Of a stretch of 52,904 nucleotides of DNA, positions 1 through 7,501 are shown piece by piece. The translations under genes were made by a program, and so were the position numbers. The stretch's first letter is position 1; every line of letters starts with the position of its first letter. The notes beneath the pieces are model-generated. The model made no database searches. It was not told the origin of the DNA and saw only the letters and a program-made list of their open reading frames with translations. Source of the stretch: Alicycliphilus sp. UBA6560 (GTDB lineage: Bacteria; Pseudomonadota; Gammaproteobacteria; Burkholderiales; Burkholderiaceae_C); contig DJJU01000010.1 of the NCBI GenBank assembly GCA_002434305.1, forward strand, positions 1 to 52,904, given 5' to 3'.

Positions 1-30
1 CCGGCCAGCGACATCAAAAAAGCCTCAAGG

Positions 31-80
31 CCAAAACGGCCCCTAGCCCTTACCCAGCAAGCGCTACAAGCTACAAAGTA
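31..80. repeat. Degenerate copy of intergenic palindrome family 1
   Basis: The stretch carries the arm CTTACCCAGCAAGCGCTA followed by a damaged AGCTAC, which matches one arm and the core of the palindromes seen between many gene pairs further along (for example 14541-14610). It lies just past the stop codon of the piuC-like gene and may help end its transcript. Bases 1-90 hold no gene that I can support. Confidence 0.55.
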
Positions 81-90
81 AAGAGCAAAC

Positions 91-774
91 TCAAGGCCGA
101 GCCCAGCGCCGCAGCAGGTTGTGATACACGCCCGTCAGCTGCACCAGCCGCATGTCATCAGGTGCCAGCAGCGGGGTCATCTGCTGCACCGACTGGTCCA
201 GGTCGAACAGCAGCGTGCGCTCGGCCTCGTCCGCCACCAGGCTCTCGATCCAGAAGAACGAGGCCACGCGGGCGCCGCGCGTCACCGGCGTCACGCGGTG
301 CAGGCTGCTGGAGGGGTACAGCACCATGTCGCCCGCGGCCAGCTTCACGGTCTGCACGCCGAAGGGGCCTTCCACCTCCAGCTCGCCGCCGTCGTACTCC
401 TCGGGCTCGGCCAGGAACAGCGTGGCCGACAGGTCGGTGCGCATCTGCTGGGCGCTGCCGGGCAGGAACATCAGGGCGCTGTCCACGTGCGCGCCATAGG
501 TGCCGCCGCCGGCGTAGCGGTTGAATTTGGGCGGGTAGATGGTGCGCGGCAGCGCGGCCGAGATGAACAGGGGCGTGGCGGCCAGCCGGCGCAGGATGTG
601 CTGGCCCAGCCGTGTGGCCAGTTCGCTGCCGTCGGGCAGCTGCTGGTTGCGCTTGACGCTCTTGGCCAGCGTGCCGGCGGTGGCGGCGCCGTCGTGCCAG
701 TCGGCGGCGTCCAGTTCGGCGCGGAAGGCGCGCACTTCATCCGGGGTGAGGACCTGGTCGATGGAGATCAGCAT
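91..774 (-). CDS. piuC: PKHD-type Fe(II)/2-oxoglutarate-dependent hydroxylase, PiuC/YbiX family
   Basis: The 227-residue product matches the usual length of PiuC/YbiX dioxygenases, which accompany catecholate siderophore receptors and are linked to iron uptake. Visible marks are the HxD iron-binding pair in YGAHVDSALM, the distal His in SSSLHRVTPV and the 2-oxoglutarate-binding Arg in RGARVASFFW. The start is the ATG at 774, which overlaps the stop of the upstream dehydrogenase gene (stop bases 770-768), implying translational coupling. No clear Shine-Dalgarno is seen, consistent with coupling. The substrate of the family is unsettled. It is expected to be cytoplasmic. Confidence 0.9.
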   Translation of the reverse strand: MLISIDQVLTPDEVRAFRAELDAADWHDGAATAGTLAKSVKRNQQLPDGSELATRLGQHILRRLAATPLFISAALPRTIYPPKFNRYAGGGTYGAHVDSALMFLPGSAQQMRTDLSATLFLAEPEEYDGGELEVEGPFGVQTVKLAAGDMVLYPSSSLHRVTPVTRGARVASFFWIESLVADEAERTLLFDLDQSVQQMTPLLAPDDMRLVQLTGVYHNLLRRWARP

Positions 775-1889
775 GGGCTCAAAGAAGGGTGGGGGTGGAG
801 GGCGCCGGGGCCGATGTCGGCCAGCACGGCGCAGCCGGCCTGGGCCATGCAGGCCTGCAGCTCCTCGACCAGCAGCGTCAGCATGTGGGCCACGCCCAGC
901 GCGCCGGCCGCCGCCAGGGCGTAGGCCTGCAGGCGGCCGATGAGCACGGCGTTGGCGCCCAGGGCCAGGGCCTTGAATGCGTCCTGGCCGCTGCGCACGC
1001 CGCCGTCCAGCAGTACGGGGTAGTGCGGTCCGACGGCGGCGCGCACGGCGGGCAGCAGGGCCAGGCTGGCGGGGGCACCGTCCAGGCTGCGCCCGCCGTG
1101 GTTGGACACCACGATGCCGGCCGCGCCGGCGGCCTGCAGGGCGCGCGCGTCCTCGGCGTGCAACACGCCCTTGACCCACACCGGCAGGGGCGTGGCGGAC
1201 AGCAGCCAGGCCAGGTCGTCCCAGACCGGGGCATGCGCCATGGCACCCTGGAAGATGCGGCTCATGCCCGGCTCCAGCGCGGGCGCCGGGGCGCTCGCGT
1301 AGCCGGCCAGGTTGGCAGGCGTGCACTCGGGCGGCAGGCTGAAGCCGGCGGCCAGCGCACTGCGGCTGGGCAGCTGGATGCTGGCGTCCAGCGTCAGCAC
1401 GATAGCCGAGAATCCCGCGGCGGCGGCGCGCGCCAGCAGGTCCAGCGTGTCGGCGCGGCGCGGCTGTAGGTACAGCTGGAACCAGCGCGGGCCGTCACCC
1501 ATGGCCCGGGCGATGGCCTCCAGCGGCTCGGACGACAGGGTGCTGGCCACCAGGCAGGTGGCCGTGGCCTCGGCGGCGCGGGCGGTGGCGATCTCCGCAT
1601 CCGCGTGCGCCAGGCGCTGGTGCGCCACCGGGGCCAGCAGAAAAGGGTGGGGCAGGTTCTGCCCGTTCAGCGCTAGCCGGGTGTGGCCGGCGCGCACGTC
1701 GCGCAGCAGGCGGGGCAGTACGGCCCAGTGCCCGAAGGCCGCGCGGTTGGCCGCCACCGTCTGGTCCCAGCCGCAGCCGCCGGCGATGTAGGCCAGACGG
1801 TCCGCCGGCAGGTGCTGCGCGGCCTGCCGCTCGTAGTCGATGGCGTTGTGGATGCCGGGCGGAACGCGGGGTGGGGCGGTGGTACTCAT
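768..1889 (-). CDS. FMN-dependent alpha-hydroxy-acid dehydrogenase/oxidase (LldD/glycolate oxidase family)
   Basis: The 373-residue protein has the TIM-barrel FMN alpha-hydroxy-acid family signature. It shows the active-site Tyr in WFQLYLQP, an Asp in LTLDASIQLPSR, the Lys in VWVKGVL, the catalytic His and substrate Arg in VSNHGGRSLDG, and the FMN phosphate-binding segment LLDGGVRSGQDAFKALALGA. Such enzymes oxidise lactate, glycolate, mandelate or similar acids. The substrate here is not evident. The gene lies between the siderophore receptor and piuC, and its end overlaps piuC. The ATG at 1889 sits about 2 bases from a palindromic repeat, so no ribosome-binding site is visible. An in-frame GTG at 1913 lies inside the repeat and is a less likely start. 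Confidence 0.88.
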   Translation of the reverse strand: MSTTAPPRVPPGIHNAIDYERQAAQHLPADRLAYIAGGCGWDQTVAANRAAFGHWAVLPRLLRDVRAGHTRLALNGQNLPHPFLLAPVAHQRLAHADAEIATARAAEATATCLVASTLSSEPLEAIARAMGDGPRWFQLYLQPRRADTLDLLARAAAAGFSAIVLTLDASIQLPSRSALAAGFSLPPECTPANLAGYASAPAPALEPGMSRIFQGAMAHAPVWDDLAWLLSATPLPVWVKGVLHAEDARALQAAGAAGIVVSNHGGRSLDGAPASLALLPAVRAAVGPHYPVLLDGGVRSGQDAFKALALGANAVLIGRLQAYALAAAGALGVAHMLTLLVEELQACMAQAGCAVLADIGPGALHPHPSLSPC

Positions 1890-1890
1890 C

Positions 1891-1940
1891 AAAATTGATA
1901 GCTGCCAGCGCACACTGGCGGGCGCTGGCAGCTATTTTTG
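1891..1940. repeat. Intergenic palindrome family 1, near-perfect copy
   Basis: A 14-base stem ATAGCTGCCAGCGC / GCGCTGGCAGCTAT (1898-1911 and 1922-1935) encloses a 10-base loop and is flanked by A-rich and T-rich ends. It looks like a bidirectional intrinsic terminator between the receptor gene and the dehydrogenase gene. It abuts the start codon of the latter. Confidence 0.8.
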
Positions 1941-1950
1941 CCTGGATGCC

Positions 1951-4281
1951 TTACAGATCCAGGTTCAGCGTCAGGCGCACGGCGCGGCCGTCGCCCTTGT
2001 ACAGGAAGGCGCCCGAGCGATAGACGGCGGTGAAGTAGTCCTTGTCGGTCACGTTCAGCACGTTCAGGCGCAGGTTGGCGCTCTTGTTGATGCGGTAGGT
2101 GGCAAACAGGTCGTAGGTGGTGAACGAGGGCACCGGCTGCGAGCACAGGCCCTGGGCGTTGTAGCCGGCGCCGGTGTCGGGCTGGCCGCCGCACTTGCCG
2201 CTTTCGTAGCGGGCGATGGCGCCGAACTCGAAGTTGCGCGTCAGGTGGTACTTGCCCTGCAGCGAGGCGCTGCGGTCGGCGAAGTTGGACAGCGGGTTGC
2301 CCACGTTGGCCGGCGTGCTGGACTGCAGCACCTTGGACTTCATGAAGGCCACGCCGCCCTGCACCTCCAGCAGCGGGGTGAGGTTGCCGGCCAGGCCGAA
2401 CTCGATGCCGCGCACGCGGTTCTTGCCGGTGTTGAAGGTGCCCACGGCGTCGTAGTCGGCGCCTTCCATCACGTCGCTCTTGGTGGTCTGGAAGACAGCG
2501 GCGGTGGCCAGCAGCTTGTCGTCCAGCACATTGAACTTGGTGCCCAGCTCGAAGTTGCGCGAGGTCTCGGGCTTGGCGCCGGCGGCCTTGCCGTCGAAGA
2601 TCACCAGGCCGCCGTAGCCGCTGCTGGTGCCGGTGTCGGGCTCGCCGCCATTGATGTCCTGCGCCGTGCCGAAGCTGGCATAGGCCATGGCCGTGGGGCT
2701 GAACTTGTAGCTCACGCCCAGGTGGCCGTTGAGCAGGGTGTCGGTGAACGAGTAGTCGCCCGTCTGCGCGCCGCTCTGGTTGTTCTGCGTCAGCATGGTC
2801 AGCTTGTAGTGGTCGGCGCGCAGGCCGCCGAACAGCGTCCAGCGGTCGGTCAGGTCCACCGTGTCCATCGCCGACAGGGCGAAGGTCTTGACGCGCCAGT
2901 CGCGCGTCCAGTCGCGCTTGGCGTAGCTGCGCCCGGCCAGGTTGCCCAGGTTGCCCACTACGTTGCCATTCAGGTCAGTGATGCAATAGCTGTTTTGCGG
3001 GCCGTTGCGCCCGGAGGTGCGGCAGTTGGACGCGCCTGTGCTGGTCACGCCGTAGTTGCCCGACAGCACCTTGTGGTCGGTGTATTCCAGGCCGAAGATG
3101 AATTCGTGCTTGAGGCCGCCGATCTGCTTGTCCCAGCGCAGGTTGCTCTGGTGGGCGAAGTACTCCACCTCCTGCCAGCCGGTGTGGCCGCCGTCGATGG
3201 CGGCAGCGGTGCCGATGGCGTTGCCCGCCGCATCCAGCACGGTGGCGCTGGAGGCGCCGGTGGTGGCGTAGGCGTTCTTGGACTGGCCGTAGCGCGTCAG
3301 GCTGGTCAGCTTGACGTCGGGCGTGAAGCGGTAGTTGACGCGCGCCGTCAGCGTGTCCACGTCCGAGCGCAGGAAGTCGGCGTCCTGCGCGTACATCGGC
3401 ACGCCCCGGGCCGGGCGGCGGTTGGGCGGCGTGCCGACCAGGTAGTAGCCCAGGTCGGGATGCTTGTCCTTGGCGCGCAGGCCGTAGTAGTCCAGCGTCA
3501 CCGACAGGTCCTCGTTGGGCAGCCACAGGCCCGACAGGGCCAGGCCGTTGCGCTGGCGCTTGGACGGGTCGCGGTCGGGCACGCCCTCGCTGGACAGCAG
3601 GCCGTTGGCGCGCAGGGCGAAGGTCTCGGAGAAGACCTTGTTGGCGTCCAGCGTCACGCGGCGGTGGCTGTCCGTGCCGATGCCGGCGCTGATGCGGTTG
3701 AAGCTGTAGTCGGTGGTGGCCTGCTTGGTGATGGCGTTGATGGCGCCGCCGGCCGAGCCGCGGCCGGCAAAGCTGGAGTTCGGGCCCTTGGTGATCTCCA
3801 GCTGCTCGATGGCGAAGCTCTCGCGCGTGGTCATGCCGGGGTCGCGCAGGCCGTCCACGAAGACGTCCGAGCGCGCCTCCTGGCCGCGGATGATGTAGCG
3901 GTCGCCGAAGGCGTTGCCGTTCTCGCCCGTCCCCAGGGTGATGCCGGGCTGCACGGCCAGGATCTGCTTCAGGTCCGTCTGACCCGAGTCGCGGATGGCC
4001 TCGCCCGTCACCACCGAAATGGTCTGCGGCGTCTCGGCCAGCGGGCGGGTGTGACGGCTGTCGGCCGAGGTCTTGGCCTTGTAGGGCGCGCCCACTTCGG
4101 CGTTCGGGTTCGGGTCGATCGCCTGCTCCTGCACCGTCACGGTCGGCAGGGTGGCCGCGGCGGCGGCGTTGTTGGCGGGTTGGCTCTGGGCCAGCGCGGC
4201 CAGGGGCAGCAGGGCGGCGGCGGCCACGCCGCCGGTGGACAGGCGCAGGCTCTTGGGCTTCTTGGTACGGGCAGAGGGCAT
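1951..4281 (-). CDS. TonB-dependent siderophore receptor, catecholate (Fiu/PiuA-like)
   Basis: The 776-residue outer-membrane protein begins with a basic, Ala/Leu-rich signal peptide ending near ALAQS (about residue 32). The plug domain follows, with TPQTISVVTGEAIRDSG, RYIIRGQEARSDVFVDG and EQLEITKGPNSSFAGRGSAGGAIN at roughly residues 83-185, then a beta barrel ending in RLTLNLDL. Two cysteine pairs lie in predicted surface loops (NCRTSG...SYCITD and GKCGGQ...GLCSQP). The neighbouring piuC gene and the Fur box just upstream support a ferric-catecholate role of the Fiu/PiuA kind. The ligand is inferred from context. Transport would require TonB-ExbBD encoded elsewhere. Confidence 0.93.
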   Translation of the reverse strand: MPSARTKKPKSLRLSTGGVAAAALLPLAALAQSQPANNAAAAATLPTVTVQEQAIDPNPNAEVGAPYKAKTSADSRHTRPLAETPQTISVVTGEAIRDSGQTDLKQILAVQPGITLGTGENGNAFGDRYIIRGQEARSDVFVDGLRDPGMTTRESFAIEQLEITKGPNSSFAGRGSAGGAINAITKQATTDYSFNRISAGIGTDSHRRVTLDANKVFSETFALRANGLLSSEGVPDRDPSKRQRNGLALSGLWLPNEDLSVTLDYYGLRAKDKHPDLGYYLVGTPPNRRPARGVPMYAQDADFLRSDVDTLTARVNYRFTPDVKLTSLTRYGQSKNAYATTGASSATVLDAAGNAIGTAAAIDGGHTGWQEVEYFAHQSNLRWDKQIGGLKHEFIFGLEYTDHKVLSGNYGVTSTGASNCRTSGRNGPQNSYCITDLNGNVVGNLGNLAGRSYAKRDWTRDWRVKTFALSAMDTVDLTDRWTLFGGLRADHYKLTMLTQNNQSGAQTGDYSFTDTLLNGHLGVSYKFSPTAMAYASFGTAQDINGGEPDTGTSSGYGGLVIFDGKAAGAKPETSRNFELGTKFNVLDDKLLATAAVFQTTKSDVMEGADYDAVGTFNTGKNRVRGIEFGLAGNLTPLLEVQGGVAFMKSKVLQSSTPANVGNPLSNFADRSASLQGKYHLTRNFEFGAIARYESGKCGGQPDTGAGYNAQGLCSQPVPSFTTYDLFATYRINKSANLRLNVLNVTDKDYFTAVYRSGAFLYKGDGRAVRLTLNLDL

Positions 4282-4331
4282 GGTTGGAGAGGGTTCTCTT
4301 TGTAGGAAAGGCAGGACAAAAAAGCGTCCTA

Positions 4332-4353
4332 ATTATTGTTGAGAATCAATATC
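4332..4353 (-). promoter_or_regulatory. Candidate Fur box upstream of the siderophore receptor
   Basis: Read on the minus strand, GATATTGATTCTCAACAAT matches about 12 of 19 positions of the Fur consensus, and the region is strikingly AT-rich in a high-GC setting. It lies about 50 bases before the receptor ATG, where Fur would block a promoter under iron-replete conditions. Confidence 0.7.
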
Positions 4354-4402
4354 GTTTGCGTGAACATTCAAGCGAGCTCCGCCTTTTTGCTGTATCGGGG
4401 GG

Positions 4403-4444
4403 ATGAAAAGCGGCCCGTTGTTGCTCTGAGGCAACAACGGGCCG
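4403..4444 (-). terminator. Intrinsic terminator after the metallo-beta-lactamase-fold gene
   Basis: A perfect 14-base stem CGGCCCGTTGTTGC / GCAACAACGGGCCG (4411-4424 and 4431-4444) with a 6-base loop is followed on the minus strand by CTTTTC. It separates the upstream hydrolase gene from the Fur-regulated receptor. Confidence 0.8.
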
Positions 4445-4473
4445 GGTGGCCTGGGCGGTGCGGCAGGCCCTGT

Positions 4474-5400
4474 TCAGGCGTTGATGAGCTGCCCGTCCTC
4501 CAGCCGCGCGGCGCCGCTGGCGACCAGCTCGTCCACCAGCGCGGCCGCCCATTCGCGCACGCCACTCTGGGCGAAGTAGCGCTGGTGCAGGGCGCCGAAG
4601 TAGGGCGTGGCGTGCAGCCAGGCCAGGGCCTGGGCCAAAGGCAGGCTCTGCCACTCCAGCAGCTTGTACTTGAGCAGCACTTTGGCGGCATAGCGCCCGT
4701 GCTTGCGCGGATCGGCCTCGAAGCCGGCCAGCCGGCTGCGCGCCCGCTGCAGCGCCCCCGGCACGTCGCCGAACACGCTGCCGTGGCCCGGGATGACGGT
4801 CAGCGGTGCCAGCTGCTCGATCAGGTCCAGCGTGGCGCCCACCTCGGCGAAGGCGCCGTCGCCCTCGATCTCGGGGAAGACCACGCCAAAGCCGTTCTCC
4901 CACAGCGCGTCGCCGGCGATCAGCAGCCGCGCCTGTGGCTCGAACAGCAGCACGGCATGCGGGTCGTGCCCCGGCGCGGCGTGGATGCTCCAGTCGCGCC
5001 CGCCCAGGGCGACGGTCTGGCCCGGCTGCAGCACGCCGTCGGCGCGAAACGGCGGGCAGTCCTGGCCGGTGGGCACGTAGCTCAGGGCCACCGGGTCCCA
5101 CTGGCGCACCTGCTGCAGCTGCCCCGGCGGGATCAGCGTGCGCAGCTGCGGCCAGCGCTGCTGCAGCGCGGCGTTGCCGCCGCAGTGGTCGCTGTGCAGA
5201 TGGGTGTTGGCCAGCAGCGCCAGCGGCCGGCCCTGCAGGGTGGACTCCACCAGCGCCACAGTCTGGGCGGCATGGATGCAGTAGCCGCTGTCAACCAGCG
5301 CGGCGCCGTCCGGCCCGTCCAAGAGGATGTTGTTGGCTGACAGCCAGCCGCGTTCGAACACGGTGATTTCAGGCGGCAGCGCAGGTGGGGTAAGCGTCAT
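4474..5400 (-). CDS. Metallo-beta-lactamase-fold hydrolase
   Basis: The 308-residue protein carries the metal-binding motif NTHLHSDHCGG (about residues 64-74). Further metal ligands are visible as His in APGHDPHAV, Asp in LIAGDALWE and His in VIPGHGSVFG. This is the complete set for a two-metal hydrolase of the glyoxalase II/lactonase-like branch. A C-terminal helical extension of about 90 residues contains KHGRYAAKVLLKYKLLEW. No signal peptide is seen, so it is probably cytoplasmic. The substrate cannot be told from sequence. The gene is transcribed alone, divergently from the lipase gene, and ends at a strong hairpin. Confidence 0.85.
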   Translation of the reverse strand: MTLTPPALPPEITVFERGWLSANNILLDGPDGAALVDSGYCIHAAQTVALVESTLQGRPLALLANTHLHSDHCGGNAALQQRWPQLRTLIPPGQLQQVRQWDPVALSYVPTGQDCPPFRADGVLQPGQTVALGGRDWSIHAAPGHDPHAVLLFEPQARLLIAGDALWENGFGVVFPEIEGDGAFAEVGATLDLIEQLAPLTVIPGHGSVFGDVPGALQRARSRLAGFEADPRKHGRYAAKVLLKYKLLEWQSLPLAQALAWLHATPYFGALHQRYFAQSGVREWAAALVDELVASGAARLEDGQLINA

Positions 5401-5522
5401 CAGCTATCAAAAAAAGGTGACAGGCCAGCCACCCCGGACTGGGCGAAGATCGCGTCCATTGTGCGGGCACCGCTCCCGCACCCTCTACCGGGCTTGTCCC
5501 AAGCGAGAAAGGAGCCCCCGCC

Positions 5523-6431
5523 ATGCAGGTGAGCAACGCCCGCTGGCAGCGCTGGCTGGTGGCCGCGCAGCTGCTGCTGATGGCCACCTGGGCGCTGGCC
5601 TGCTGGTCGTATTCGCCCGCCCTGGCGCTGGCCGGCGCCCTGGCCGTGCCGCTGCTGGCGCGCTTGGCGATGGCGCCGCAGTTCGCGCTGATGGCCTGGG
5701 TGGTGCGCCGCGCCGGGGGCACGCCGCCGCCGGCGCGCCAGCTGCTGCGCGCCTGGTGGGCCGAGGCCGGCTGGGCGGCGCGGGTGTTCGGCTGGTGGCA
5801 GCCGTTTCGCCACCGGGCGCTGCCCGACTGGCTGCCCGAAAGCCCGGGGCCGGCGCCGCGCGGCGTGGTGCTGGTGCACGGCTTTCTGTGCAATCGGGGC
5901 TTTTGGCTGCCGTGGCTGCGCCTGCTGCGCGCGCGCGGCCATGCCTACGTGGCGCTGACGCTGGAGCCGCCCTTTGCCGGCATCGACGACTACGCCGACG
6001 CCATCGACGAGGCGGTGCGCCGCGTGCAGCAGGCCACGGGCCGCGCCCCGCTGGTGCTGGCGCACAGCATGGGCGGGCTGGCCGTGCGCGCCTGGCTGCG
6101 CGCCACACCGGGCGCAGCCGAGCGGGTGCACCGCGTGGCCACCATCGGCACGCCGCACCATGGCACCTGGGCCGCGCGCCATGCCCGCAGCGCCAATGGC
6201 CGGCAGATGCGCCTGCACGGCGGGTGGGTGCGCGCCCTGGACGCGGGCGAGGATGCGGCGCTGCGCGCCCGGTTCGTGTGCTGGCACTCGCCCTGCGACA
6301 ACGTGGTCTACCCGCCGCAGGCGGCGCAGCTGCAGGGCGCGGACAACCGCCGCATCGACGGCGCGGCGCACGTGGAGCTGGCCTTCCATCCCCAGCTGGT
6401 GCGCGAGGTGCTGGCCCTGCTGGAGCTATGA
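5523..6431 (+). CDS. Alpha/beta hydrolase, lipase/esterase-like, with N-terminal membrane segment
   Basis: The 302-residue product starts with a hydrophobic stretch (about residues 12-45, one or two membrane helices). The hydrolase core follows: VVLVHGFLCNRGFW with the HGF oxyanion-hole motif, the nucleophile elbow LAHSMGG, an Asp near CDNVVYPPQA and a His in DGAAHVELAF. The layout matches triacylglycerol lipase/carboxylesterase relatives. A good ribosome-binding site (AAAGGAG) precedes the ATG. It is probably anchored in the inner membrane. The natural substrate is unknown. The stop codon runs into a palindromic repeat. Confidence 0.85.
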   Translation: MQVSNARWQRWLVAAQLLLMATWALACWSYSPALALAGALAVPLLARLAMAPQFALMAWVVRRAGGTPPPARQLLRAWWAEAGWAARVFGWWQPFRHRALPDWLPESPGPAPRGVVLVHGFLCNRGFWLPWLRLLRARGHAYVALTLEPPFAGIDDYADAIDEAVRRVQQATGRAPLVLAHSMGGLAVRAWLRATPGAAERVHRVATIGTPHHGTWAARHARSANGRQMRLHGGWVRALDAGEDAALRARFVCWHSPCDNVVYPPQAAQLQGADNRRIDGAAHVELAFHPQLVREVLALLEL

Positions 6432-6487
6432 AAATGTGAGCTGCCAGCGCAATACTGGCGCGCGCTGGAGGCCAAAAAGGCGTGAAA
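6424..6487. repeat. Intergenic palindrome family 1 copy between convergent genes
   Basis: GAGCTGCCAGCGC followed by GCGCGCTGGAGGCC and a run of A forms an imperfect palindrome between the 3' end of the lipase gene (plus) and that of the flgH-linked gene (minus). It is well placed to act as a terminator for both. Confidence 0.65.
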
Positions 6488-6514
6488 TCCGTGGGCGCCG
6501 GTCGCCCGCCGCCT

Positions 6515-7501
6515 TCAGTTGCGCGGCGCCCGTGGCGTGCGCGCCACCGCGGCCGCCATGGCGCGCACACAGTAGTAGCTGCCGTTGGGCACGCTGGCCA
6601 GGTAGTTGGCGCGCAGCGCGCCGCCGCCGGTCAGGGCGGCGGCCGTGTCGTACAGGCCGCTTTGCACGTGGTAGACGCCGGCCGGGCGCAGGGCCACGCC
6701 GCCGCCGTGAAAGCCCGCGGCCTCGGCCATCTGCAGCTCCTCGGCCGTGGGCAGATCGGCGCCCTGCGACTGGCACCAGCGCACGGCCGTCTCACGCGAG
6801 ACCAGCTGGTCCGTGTGGCCGGGCGCGGCGGTCAGCCACTGCAAGCCCGGCTGCGGGTTGCGCGGCGGCGCGAAGCGCGTGCCCTCGAAGTAGTCGAACA
6901 GCGCGCGCGCCAGCGCCTGAGCCAGCATGGGCGCGGGCGCGGTGACGGTGAAGCTTTGCGAAGCGCCGCTCTTGAGCCGCACCAGCGTGGCCGTGGCCTG
7001 CACCAGCGCGCCCTCCAGCCGGGTATAGGTGATGTAGCCGGCCAGGGCGAGGCGCGCGGCGCGGGCCTTCAGGTTGTCCTGCGCCGAGGGGCGCTGCAGC
7101 TGCTCGGGGCTGATGTCGGCGAAGTCGAAGCGCAGCCGGGGCGTGCGCAGGTTGGCCTGGCGCGCCAGCTGGTCCAGCTCGCCGATCAGCTGCGCGTTCA
7201 GGCTGCGGCCCAGCTCGGCGACGGCGCGCGACTCGTGGTGGGCCTGCAGGCTGTCCACGGCCTGCAGCGCGGCGGTGATCTTGGCCGGGTCGGCCTTGTC
7301 GGCGTGCAGATCGGCGAAAGCCTTGCGGTCGGCCTCGTAGTCGGCCAGGTCGGCGGCGCGGATGACGGGGATGTTGGGCCAGACGGTGAGCGTCTGACCG
7401 GCCGGCTCGCGCAGGTCGTGCGCCTGCGCCTGCGCTTGCCAGGGCAGCGCGCAGGCCAGCGCCAGGAGCAGTGCGGCCAGCGCGCGCATGGGCGGAGACA
7501 T
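6515..7501 (-). CDS. Uncharacterised secreted protein coupled to flgH
   Basis: I do not recognise this 328-residue protein. It has a clear signal peptide (about residues 5-27, cleavage near AQAQA). A helical/mixed region follows (about 50-210) containing LALAGYITYTRLEGALVQAT and LVRLKSG, loosely like the strand pair of periplasmic TolB-N/FlgO-type domains. The C-terminal domain (about 230-315) has WCQSQGADLPTAEELQMAE and YYCVRAM, reminiscent of Lcl/formylglycine-generating-enzyme C-type-lectin-like folds. C243 and C311 could form a disulfide. Its ATG overlaps the flgH stop as TGATG, so it is translationally coupled to the flagellar operon and occupies the place where flgI often sits. A periplasmic or outer-membrane flagellar role is inference. 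Confidence 0.75.
   Translation of the reverse strand: MSPPMRALAALLLALACALPWQAQAQAHDLREPAGQTLTVWPNIPVIRAADLADYEADRKAFADLHADKADPAKITAALQAVDSLQAHHESRAVAELGRSLNAQLIGELDQLARQANLRTPRLRFDFADISPEQLQRPSAQDNLKARAARLALAGYITYTRLEGALVQATATLVRLKSGASQSFTVTAPAPMLAQALARALFDYFEGTRFAPPRNPQPGLQWLTAAPGHTDQLVSRETAVRWCQSQGADLPTAEELQMAEAAGFHGGGVALRPAGVYHVQSGLYDTAAALTGGGALRANYLASVPNGSYYCVRAMAAAVARTPRAPRN

Noticed and set aside
1840..4305. An open frame of more than 800 codons on the plus strand opposite the siderophore receptor
   Set aside because: It has the Val/Ala/Gly/His/Gln-rich composition of a high-GC antisense shadow, no domain pattern, and lies wholly opposite a well-supported receptor gene.
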